From NCBI RefSeq assembly GCF_963855985.1, contig NC_087099.1, positions 4,370,001-4,434,000 on the forward strand: DNA of 64,000 nucleotides, given 5' to 3'. Numbering within the stretch: position 1 is the first letter of the stretch; each line of letters starts with the position of its first letter. Shown here piece after piece: positions 13,401 to 25,400 of the stretch. Made by a program: the position numbers and the translations under genes. The DNA comes from Ostrinia nubilalis. Its lineage: Eukaryota > Arthropoda > Insecta > Lepidoptera > Crambidae. A model generated the notes under the pieces. The model worked only from the letters and a program-made list of their open reading frames with translations. It did no database searches and had not been told where the DNA came from.

Positions 13401-16400
13401 GCGCTGGCCTCCTCCAGCATGAGCTGGTGGCTGGCGGGCGCGTCCTCGTCCTCCTCGTCGTCGACTGCAGGCGCCGAGCGTCGCTGCGCGGAGGCGGCGC
13501 CGGCTGTTGGACTTCTGTATTATTATATACTGACCGGCTGCGCTGGCCTCCTCCAGCAAGAGCTGGTGGCTGGCGGGCGCGTCCTCGTCCTCCTCGTCGT
13601 CGACTGCAGGCGCCGAGCGTCGCTGCGCGGAGGCGGCGCCGGCTGTTGGACTTCTGTATTATTATATACTGACCGGCTGCGCTGGCCTCCTCCAGCATGA
13701 GCTGGTGGCTGGCGGGCGCGTCCTCGTCCTCCTCGTCGTCGACTGCAGGCGCCGAGCGTCGCTGCGCGGAGGCGGCGCCGGCTGTTGGACTTCTGTATTA
13801 TTATATACTGACCGGCTGCGCTGGCCTCCTCCAGCATGAGCTGGTGGCTGGCGGGCGCGTCCTCGTCCTCCTCGTCGTCGACTGCGCAAGCGCCGAGTGT
13901 CGCTGCGCGGAGGCGGCGCCGGCTGTTGGACTTCTGTATTATTATATACTGACCGGCTGCGCTGGCCTCCTCCAGCATGAGCTGGTGGCTGGCGGGCGCG
14001 TCCTCGTCCTCCTCGTCGTCGACTGCAGGCGCCGGCTGTTGGACTTCTGTATTATTATATACTGACCGGCTGCGCTGGCCTCCTCCAGCATGAGCTGGTG
14101 GCTGGCGGGCGCGTCCTCGTCCTCCTCGTCGTCGACTGCAGGCGCCGAGCGTCGCTGCGCGGAGGCGGCGCCGGCTGTTGGACTTCTGTATTATTATATA
14201 CTGACCGGCTGCGCTGGCCTCCTCCAGCATGAGCTGGTGGCTGGCGGGCGCGTCCTCGTCCTCCTCGTCGTCGACTGCAGGCGCCGAGCGTCGCTGCGCG
14301 GAGGCGGCGCCGGCTGTTGGACTTCTGTATTATTATATACTGACCGGCTGCGCTGGCCTCCTCCAGCATGAGCTGGTGGCTGGCGGGCGCGTCCTCGTCC
14401 TCCTCGTCGTCGACTGCAGGCGCCGAGCGTCGCTGCGCGGAGGCGGCGCCGGCTGTTGGACTTCTGTATTATTATACAGGGTGGTGATTTCAATACCCGC
14501 CATATTTAGGGAGTAGATTAAGTAGCTTATTCTGATCACGAATCAGCAAAAAAACTGACTTCCAAATTTTTTATTATTATTTTTTAAATACTACGATTTC
14601 CATAATCGACCACTACAGTGCAGAATAGTCCCCCAACGCAAACGGCGCGCGGCGCTCACCCGGTGACCCGGGCAAGCGCTGCGCCCCCCGTCCCGCGCCC
14701 CACTACCCGCGCTCGCCCATGAGTCAGTCAACTATCAGCCACAATCAGCTGTGAGTTCAAATACGACTACTGGACAGAGCTTAATCCAAATCTACCCTAA
14801 AAATGTAATGAGTAAATTAGTTACTTACATCTTACACCTTATCATGTTACGAGTTTATTTGTTGTTCTAAAAACTAATTAATTAAGTACTCTTTAATTAA
14901 TAAAAAAACCTTTTACACGAATTTGCTTCCTTCCGCAAAATAATTTTTTTTACAGGACCTACATTATTATTATTTTTTAATTAAACTATGCTTTTATGTG
15001 TGTGATAAGCTTGTACCTACCTACTTATCATTCAAAAGTACTGTAAACAGATGACAATAATGCTCTTTCATACAGGTTCGTTATTCCTTACATTTCCAGC
15101 TCTCTACCTTAATAACTTTTACGTCTTTACGATAGTAATTATTAAAATAAAACTTAACTTACTTAATACCGCAAACTGAACACCTAGAAATAACACACTG
15201 GCAAACTCTTGTTCCTTCACTTTCGATAGGAGATAAGACAAGATTTTGTTTTTAAACTCGATTGATTTCAGTACCTAAACAAAATTTCATATCTTAAAAG
15301 AAAATTTCATATCTTTCATTTGGAGCGGTGACTTGTAATTGAATACAATAATACCACCGCCTCGCACGCGGCACGGACATCGGGCTCGCACGGAATAGGT
15401 ACTTCCCCATCTTCGTGTTTCGGGCGTCATCGGGCGGCCGGCGCTCAATCGTGGATCATCGATTTTCTCTGTTCATCAGTCCGATTTTGCTATCCACGCA
15501 GAGAGGCCGCGCGCACGCTCCGCGAAATCTAGCTCGTATTTAGAATACCTAGTACTCAATCGCTATTTTCTTATTTCTTGCCTTGTAACTTCAACTTTTC
15601 TCTTCCTCTCTGCTTGATAACTGTTTTCTAGTACTTATTACTTCCTACTACCGTAATAACGTAATTTCATTTCTATCGGCGTTTAATTTAAATACCCTGA
15701 ACGAATGTTAGTTAGGTTCAGGTTAGACTTCCATTCTTCATAACTTACATAAAATAATTCATCGTCATGTTCGGGATTATTTTAAATGAATGTAATTTCA
15801 TTACACGAAATAACTACCAAAATTTATTGATATTCTTATCGTTTTAATAATAACGATTAGTAATTAAAGATCTACAAATCATTTGCATTTGAGTGTTTTG
15901 AAAGCTTGCTTTAAGAGCATTAATGATAGGACGAATCTTTAGTTCACAAAGATTAAACAAAGTATTTTTCCCGCCGCTTTTACATTCTCATTCGTTGATA
16001 GACTTCCTGTACTAAACTGACGATATTAAACTTTTCTGATGTTAAAAATTACGTAAAGTAGTTGTAAATGAAGAATAACGATAACTACCGATTCACGACG
16101 ACATTCGATGGACGTATTTCATCGAATGCACTTTTCTAATTGCAAATTTGCGATTTTTGATTGTTTTCTCGTGCGGTTTTGAGTATTTAGTGTGTGAAAG
16201 TGTGATAGTGAGTGTAATAATAGTGAGTGAGTGTTAGGAAGATGCCAAACCATACGTACAGTGCTCGTGAGTACGTAAACATGGTTTACTGTTACGGGAG
16301 GGCACGTGGAAACGCATCTGAAGTCGCATCGGTGAGTAGGTACCTAGTTCTAAACTTAAAGGAATGTGTTTTTTTAATGTAGGGAGTAAATAATCTGGTA

Positions 16401-19400
16401 ATTTTGTGTACAAAATACTCCCGCGATTGCGGTAGGTAGTGGCGGAAAGCGCGTAGGTACGCTCCAATACACACACACACACACACACATAGGAAACAGC
16501 AAACTAATTTAAAACGAACTTTAACTTTAGTTAGTCAAACAAAAATACCTATTTAAACTACCTATTTTACGTGGCTTCCTTCAGTAGACTATCAGACATG
16601 ATAAACGAGCGATCCGCGTAGCTCGATGGGTGCCGCAGTTGAAACGTATTGCAGTATTACGAGCCACAGTACAGTTGATGTCGCACGGAAAATATTCGCT
16701 AAAAATTCTACTTTAGTTTGTAATTTTTTTTTTTGGTGGATAATGCGTTTAAATAAGTCATAATAGATCACCTAAATAAATATGGCGAGGATTGAAATCA
16801 ACACCCTGTATACTGACCGGCTGCGCTGGCCTCCTCCAGCATGAGCTGGTGGCTGGCGGGCGCGTCCTCGTCCTCCTCGTCGTCGACTGCAGGCGCCGAG
16901 CGTCGCTGCGCGGAGGCGGCGCCGGCTGTTGGACTTCTGTATTATTATATACTGACCGGCTGCGCTGGCCTCCTCCAGCATGAGCTGGTGGCTGGCGGGC
17001 GCGTCCTCGTCCTCCTCGTCGTCGACTGCAGGCGCCGAGCGTCGCTGCGCGGAGGCGGCGCCGGCTGTTGGACTTCTGTATTATTATATACTGACCGGCT
17101 GCGCTGGCCTCCTCCAGCATGAGCTGGTGGCTGGCGGGCGCGTCCTCGTCCTCCTCGTCGTCGACTGCGCAAGCGCCGAGTGTCGCTGCGCGGAGGCGGC
17201 GCCGGCTGTTGGACTTCTGTATTATTATATACTGACCGGCTGCGCTGGCCTCCTCCAGCATGAGCTGGTGGCTGGCGGGCGCGTCCTCGTCCTCCTCGTC
17301 GTCGACTGCAGGCGCCGAGCGTCGCTGCGCGGAGGCGGCGCCGGCTGTTGGACTTCTGTATTATTATATACTGACCGGCTGCGCTGGCCTCCTCCAGCAT
17401 GAGCTGGTGGCTGGCGGGCGCGTCCTCGTCCTCCTCGTCGTCGACTGCGCAAGCGCCGAGTGTCGCTGCGCGGAGGCGGCGCCGGCTGTTGGACTTCTGT
17501 ATTATTATATACTGACCGGCTGCGCTGGCCTCCTCCAGCATGAGCTGGTGGCTGGCGGGCGCGTCCTCGTCCTCCTCGTCGTCGACTGCAGGCGCCGGCT
17601 GTTGGACTTCTGTATTATTATATACTGACCGGCTGCGCTGGCCTCCTCCAGCATGAGCTGGTGGCTGGCGGGCGCGTCCTCGTCCTCCTCGTCGTCGACT
17701 GCGCAAGCGCCGAGCGTCGCTGCTCGGAGGCGACGCCGGCTGTTGAACTTCTTCAGCTCTTCTACAGTGCCGGAGAGGTGGATGCGGTTCTGCTTGTCGC
17801 GATCCTGGAAATAAGGGTTATATTTCAATAACTTAAGAACATCATATCCACATAATTATTCAACATCACTTAAAAAGTACTTTCAAATTCTTTTTTTTTT
17901 TCTAAGCTAAGAGATGAAGTACGTAACTTACCCGAATCCATCTATGGGTCAGAACATCCTGAATGCTGATTCGCTGCGTATGATCCACAGTCAGCATGCG
18001 CTGGACCAAATCCTTGGCAGCATCGCTGATGTCATCCCAAAGGGGAGCATCGAACTGTAAGAGAAAAACAGATTTTTTTAGTAAATTGATTAAATAATTT
18101 AACTGTCTCAGTCAGCAAGCCGTCATTCAACTCCATTGACAAAATGGTGAAACCGCCTGCATTCATTCCAGAATATTCATCCTTTCTGCAACTTTTTAAT
18201 GTGTCAACAGTATCGCATGAAATTGAATCCCTCATAATGTAAATTTACTGCTTTCTTCTATAAAATTGGATGAAACTCATCTATTTAAAATCAAGACACA
18301 TCTTACTAACCCGCAGTCTTCCGCTGCAGATAGCTTCAAACAGGCGCTCCCTGGTGCCAGTAAAAGGCAAGTATCCCACCAGTAGAACGTGGACAAATAT
18401 CCCTGTAGCTTACTCGTCTACTGGCTTCCCATACAGCTGGATGAAATACTCCATGCTCTAGCTCTACTTACAATCTAGACACAAAGCTTACTCACCCGCA
18501 GTCTTCCGCGGCAGATAGCTTCAAACAGCCGCTCCCTGGTGCCAGTAAAAGGCAAGTATCCCACCAGGAGAACGTGAAGAAGAATGCCAGCTGCCCACAC
18601 GTCAACTGGCTTCCCATACAGCTGGCCAAACACCGTATGATCTACTTATAATCTAGACATAAAGGGATTCTTACCCGCAGTCTTCCGCGGCAGATAGCTT
18701 CAAACAGGCGTTCCCTGGTGCCAGTAAAAGGCAAGTATCCCACCAGGAGAACGTGGAGAAGAATACCAGCTGCCCACACATGCACAGGCTTCCCATACAG
18801 CTGGCCAAACACCGTATGATCTACTTATAATCTAGACATAAAGGGACTCTTACCCGCAGTCTTCCGCGGCAGATAGCTTCAAACAGGCGTTCCCTGGTGC
18901 CAGTAAAAGGCAAGTATCCCACCAGGAGAACATGGAGAAGAATACCAGCTGCCCATACATCCACAGGCTTCCCATACAGCTGGCCAAACACCGTATGATC
19001 TACTTATAATCTAGACATAAAGGGATTCTTACCCGCAGTCTTCCGCGGCAGATAGCTTCAAACAGCCGCTCCCTGGTGCCAGTAAAAGGCAAGTATCCCA
19101 CCAGAAGAACAAGGAGCAGTAAACCAGCTGCCCACATATTCACTAGCTTCCCATACAGCTGGATGAAACACCACATTCTCTAGCACTACTTACAATCTAG
19201 ACACAAATCTTACTTACCCGCAGTCTTCCGCGGCAGATAGCTTCAAACAGGCGTTCCTTGGTGCCAGTAAAAGGCCAGGAGAACGTGGAGAAGAATACCA
19301 GCTGCCCATACATGCACCGGCTTCCCATACAGCTGGCCAAACACCGTATGATCTACTTATAATCTAGAGTCTAGATTATAAGTAGATCATACGGTGTTTG

Positions 19401-22400
19401 GCCTAGATTCTAGACAAAGGGATTCTTACCCGCAGTCTTCCGCGGCAGATAGCTTCAAACAGGCGTTCCCTGGTGCCAGTAAAAGGCAAGTATCCCACCA
19501 GGAGAACGTGAAGAAGAATGCCAGCTGCCCATACATCCACAGGCTTCCCATACAGCTGGCTGGAGACCACTTCTGGGGCCATGTAGTGGGGAGTCCCGAT
19601 ACGGCCTGGAAGATTACCTAGAGTTAGTCCATGTCTAAAGCCTGGTCCGTGAGCACGTAGAATCCCGTCCAATGACCCCAAGCTACCCATCCCTATCGCT
19701 CGAGCGTAATTATGTTGCTGTCGCGCTCGCACACTCACTGCAGGCGCCCGTCGCACAGTCGCGACAGCAATATAATTACGCGAGAGCGATAGGGATGGGT
19801 AGCTTGAGGTCATTGGACGGGATTCTACGTGCTCACGGACCAGGCTTTAGTCAAAAGTAAGGCTATCGACATTGTTTTCATATTGGATACTGCAAAGCTG
19901 TATAAAGCAAACTATAAGCTAACTTTTTCAGATAACATCAGGCATTTAGAGTCAAATGAAACAGACTATTTTTTTAATTCACTGATATCGGAATGCAGTT
20001 CAAATGCTGTAGGTAACAGAATACAGATGGTACGAGCAGCAAGATAAATTATGTTGAAAAAGTATTTTATAAAGACAGAAAATAATATTGGAGAAAAAAT
20101 ACCTCCCTGTGACACACCAGAAAATAGTTATTATGCTAATCTGGTATCGATATATCGTTAAAATTGCTGACGGCCTTAAAGTTATGAGTAACTTAGTTAT
20201 AAGTAATAAAACTAGGCAATTGAGAATGTTACTAGGTATGCAAAATCACTTGAAACCTATGTTACAGTTAAGCTTTTACATTTACAAATACATTAGTTTT
20301 TATTTCATTCAAAAATACCCAGTAGTTATGATTTTATAGGCATTCAAAGTTCGCTTAAATATTGAGTCCCGCCGACGGTCACGTGACCCCGCGTGACGTA
20401 CATTCACAGTGTCCGCTCACTAGAAAACGGATATAAACATACTTAAATACATTTTTTTTTGTAAATACAAACTTATTATACATATTAACACCCAGACCCA
20501 TCACAGAAATTAAAATTGAACCAAACCCAAACTTGATGCGATTGTGTCGTTTTATTGCGAATTACCTTCCAGCTCCATCATTAGACCCTGATTACTATAT
20601 AGAATTAAAGTACTCATCAATACAAAACGAACGAGCCCAAACTCGATGGATTTAAGTCGTTTTATTATAGAGTTCCTATGGCCACCTTCCAGCTCCATCA
20701 TCAGATCAGCTCCATGTCATCATAATATTGCATGGTCATCCAAATCTCATGTGTTTGCGAAATTTCAGCTTAATCGGTTGCCTGGAAGTGGGTCTTAATT
20801 CAGCTTGCAAGATTCCATCCATACAAATATGAGCCAGTCACTGTAATATGACGTCACGCGCATAAAATGGCGGGCCGGCCGCCGGCCGCACTTTTAAAAT
20901 TCAATATCTTGGAAACTAATTGACGTATTTATTATTATTATTATTATTATTCTTAATTGCCTGATGTCCTTTGGAAATAGATAGGAATGTTATTAATAAT
21001 TTCAAGATTACAGTTATCCAATATGGTTCAGCCTAATAAAAGTTGTGTACATAAATAAATACAAAATTGGAAAGGGGTTAGTGTATTATTCACAGGTTGG
21101 AAGATAAATATAGCAGATACCTAAATAGTATTAGTCGACAGCCCATCATAACCATCACAAAATGTCAAATAATTTTGAAACTTATGCTGAAGAATATAAT
21201 GATCAAACTCCATTGTGGTTGATGTGCTCTAGGTTGATGTGCTGCCAGCGGCTCGTTCTGGATAAAATGATACACAAGGATAATGAAGATACGTGAAATT
21301 CACTACGTAATTTTTTTATTAGAAAGGAGGGCCGGTGTAGAGAAAATGAAGTTCTCTGCTGGATAATAGTAAGGTAAATATTTTTTAAGAAAACTGCTAT
21401 TTAACATCAATCTACGAAAACAACTATGAATTTAACATCAGTACTTTCTTACCACGAAACAAAAAAAAAACATTATATTGTGCTTTTTATTGTACAGGAA
21501 GAAAAAAAATTACAGTGCTATAAAATCTTCTGTGAGAGCAGGTTTCTTTAAGAAATTCTTTAACATCTGGATATTCTCAAACTAGTAAATAATTTCAACT
21601 TTTACGTATATCAAGTGTTACTGTGGTGAGGTGCCATATTGGTGTAGTCGATAAATAAATTAAGCTGTAGGTAATAATCCTTAATGCCTGCTGCATAAGA
21701 CAGGTAGGTGTCGATACGTGGTGATATGACGTGAGTGACATTTATTGCGCTAATGATAAGGTTTGAATTCCACTGGTGAGCTAAGAGAATTTAAAAATTA
21801 ACTTTTTATTTTATTATAATGTTGGACTAAAATTTAAAATAAATACTTTACATTTTACTTTTTCATATTTGTGATGAATTCACTATTAATTTATTAAAGT
21901 TTGCTCACAAAATTTCGAATGTACTGTGGCAAGTATTCAATAAAGGTTCGGCCAAACCAACGCGTTCAGCGTGCGGGCGCGATAGCAAACAGATGTCGTG
22001 TATGAATTTGTAGCGATGAGTTCACATCAACGCGTCCTGTCATTGGTCGCGGCGATCTATGAACGCTCAGTAATCGCCATCGCCGACGCGATCTGCACGC
22101 GTTGGTTTGGCTGAGGCTTTAATCGTTATAATTAATGCTCGCTTAGCTCGAACAGTGGTATTATTAGTTGCACAATGTCCATGCAGTTAGGTCACAAATG
22201 GTCCGAAGTCAGGTCAACTTCTTACCATATTCGTCTGATTTCAGATACGCTTGGCCCATATGACCCATAAGTGGTCGGGTGTCCATCACCAGTTCTGTAC
22301 AATACAATCTGACGTCATCATCTTCATACAAAACGAATGAATACCTAAATAATAAATTGTGGTCACTGTGATTTTTGTGGAATAACTAGTTAATTATGGA

Positions 22401-25400
22401 TTAATAAGTAATTTAATTACTCTGGAACCTCACAGAAATCGATACTCGAGCAAAATACGTTTGCACAAATGTTTATTAACCATTCGAGTATTTTAGACCA
22501 GAGTGCGAACCATACTTGTGACAAATGTTGCGACAAGTTATTTTGTCCTTTATAATGAAGAATGAATTCTGAACTCGCTAAGGAAAAAAGATATATTAAT
22601 TAAGAACCTAAATAAAAAAAGATCTTTGAAATGATTATCTCAAACGATACTGTGTTCTACATAAGTTATATTTATATTATTAAAATATGTATTAAAATGC
22701 GTGTAGGCCACATAACGGGCATATTTTAGTGGCCCACACACGCATAGGTTTGTGTTTTATACAGAGCTTGCCTTCCATAGTTATATTTATATTATTAAAA
22801 TATGTATTAAAATGCGTGTAGGCCACATAACGGGCATAATTTAGTGGCCCACACACGCATAGGCTTGTGTTTTATACAGAGCTTGCCTTCCATTCCGTAT
22901 TAATATACCTTATATTACATGCTACAAGCAAAGAAATACTAATATCATTAATGAAAATGCAATTTCTAGGTCCAACCAACTAATCATTTGACTAAATTAT
23001 AATAAAATAGAGAGAAAGGAGAGTTATCTTCATAAGAGGAGGAGTCAGGTGAAAAGTGTCATAACGTCTAAATCGCTCGATTAAATAAGCAAGATCATCC
23101 AAACAAATACCTACGACACTTGATAAAAGAAGAACAATGTCTGAGATATGAGTACGTCACTCAAAGAAACTCACTCGATAAAGGAAGCACGATAGAAGTG
23201 GAAGATAAAAGCCGCCTAATAATATCTAGGACACTTCATAAAACAATCATCAATTCCAATAATGATACTCGATAAAAGAAGCACGATTCTGATACGTACG
23301 TGGACTATGTCGTTCATGGCAGTACCGGAGACAGTGTAAGACAAGGGTTGTGACTTCAGAAGAACAATAACTCCTATACGAGTGATACGACGCATGGTAA
23401 TGACAAGCACAAGGACTCATATAACTCAAATTCAATTTTTTTATTGCACTTACTCACTCAAAGAAGCACAGACTCAGATATTTCACTCGACGAAAGAAGC
23501 ACGACCCAGGTGCGTCACCAATAAATTACTCAGATCCGTCACTCCGAAAACGACTCGTATACGTACATCAGTGAAAAATGACTCGGATACGTCACTCAAC
23601 AAAAATGTCTCTTTTTTAGCAAAAAGGTTTTCAAAAAGCGCCCAATCACTTAGATGACGTCATCACCTGGCGGCGTGCGGTGCGCGCTGGGCGCGGGCAG
23701 CTGGGCCGCGACGCCGAACCCGCCCAGCTTGACCGGCGCGCAGTTGTCGCGCCCGGCCAGCAGCACGCAGCGCGGCCGCACGGCGCGGTGCACTATGGCG
23801 TTCGCGGCAGTTGCGAGACAGTTTACAAGGAGGGTGGTTGTGACCTCGGTCACGAAGGAAGGAAAATGACCCAGAAAGACGTTTGCTAATGGAAGCACAA
23901 AGAATCAGATACGTCACCCAAAGAAGCACGACCTAGATACCCAACTAACAGACCAATAACTCAAGATACGTCACTCAAAAATTACTCGGATACGTCACTC
24001 TATAAATGACTCGTATACGTCACTCTATAAATGACTCGGTTATGTCACTAAATGACTCGAATACGTCAGTCTATAAATGACTCGGATACGACACTATAAA
24101 TGCCTCGGATATGACACTAAATGACTCGGATACGTCACTCTATAAATTACTCAGATACGTCACTCAAATTACTCAGATACGTCACTCAAAAATGACTCAG
24201 ATACGTCACTCTATTAAAATGTATCTTTTTTGCCAGAATAGGTTCTCAAAAACCGACTCCAAAAAACCTACACTAAAACGTAGAAAAATAATTACTAATT
24301 ACCTACTTATTTATTAGGACGAATTATTAATATTTATGTAGGTATACCATGATTGATACTTCTGGAGTCGGTGCCAAGATTATGAAACATGTAAAGTTTG
24401 CCTGCACCGACTCCAAAAGTATCAATCATGGTATACCTACATAAATATTTGTGGTGGACTGCAGTGGACTGTATGCGTTTGTGTGTGTTCGAGAGCGCTG
24501 ACCGGACGATGATGACTGCCGTTGAGAGCTTGCCCTTACTATGTCAGGCGTAGTAGGTGCTACTTGCAGGAATAAAACCACTATTTCACTTGCTGAGACT
24601 TCTCGCGTTTATTATTCGCTTCCTTTTCTCAGTTCTTGCTTCTTCAGATCACTTGTTGCTTGGAGCACTTGTTCTCTGAACTGAACAAAACAACACATGC
24701 CAGCTGGAGCGGTCCATTCCGTATTTATGGGGAGCGGCTATCTCCGTCCCGCTTTCACACGCTATTGCTATCCCTGTCTTCGGGAAATCCACAGATTTTG
24801 CTAATTTTCTCCAACTGGCAGGTAGTTTTACAATGGTTTCTTATTTTCTACAGATGCGTAATTAAATTATCTACATTATACAAAAAGTTTCATCTCAAAA
24901 TTCCCAAAATTGGCGAAGTTATTAACAAAAAACCTAAAACGGCTCTCTTTACGGTATTGCCTCGCGCAACGGACCATCCGTGCAAGACAAGGACAAAACA
25001 TATTGCTATCTCACGCTCTAGAATGTTCGAAGCGAGAGGTCCGATATTTCCGTCTCGTTTCTTCTCTATTTTTTCCTGAACATTCCAGATTTTCCAGAAA
25101 AGTGTGAAAGAGAAGCTATTTTGTGGAAGTGAGAGATCAGACAATGCAAGAAAGAGGCCTACCGAGTGAGTAAGCGAGAGAGCCTGATGGTTTTCGCTAC
25201 GGTATTGCCTTTTTGGCGAAAATTTCATGTTCATTTTCTTAATTACGAAACAGATTAATTAGTTGATTTGCACTATTTGACATGATGCTGCCAACATTAA
25301 TCTCGACTATTCTTGACGTCGCTAACAATATTAATAATTCGTCCTAATAAATAAGTAGGTAATTAGTAATTATTTTTCTACGTTTTAGTGTAGGTTTTTT

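Larger units (their letters stand above)
20900..23640. other. CASK intron 5, unannotated part
   Basis: AT-rich intron sequence with no gene recognised apart from the listed MITE and tandem duplication. Confidence 0.6.

Noticed and set aside
9119..17706. Repeated ORFs of 60-250 codons on both strands in the exon-8 arrays
   Set aside because: The 113- and 139-bp units are not multiples of three, so each ORF changes frame from unit to unit. They are shadows of the array, not genes.
24460..24640. Solo LTR
   Set aside because: It has an LTR-like AATAAA and T-rich composition, but no TG...CA ends, target duplication or second copy could be defined.
24636..25234. Possible gene from open frames of 147 and 114 codons on opposite strands
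   Set aside because: No recognisable domain or splice-consistent neighbours, and the region lies inside an inverted-repeat element.
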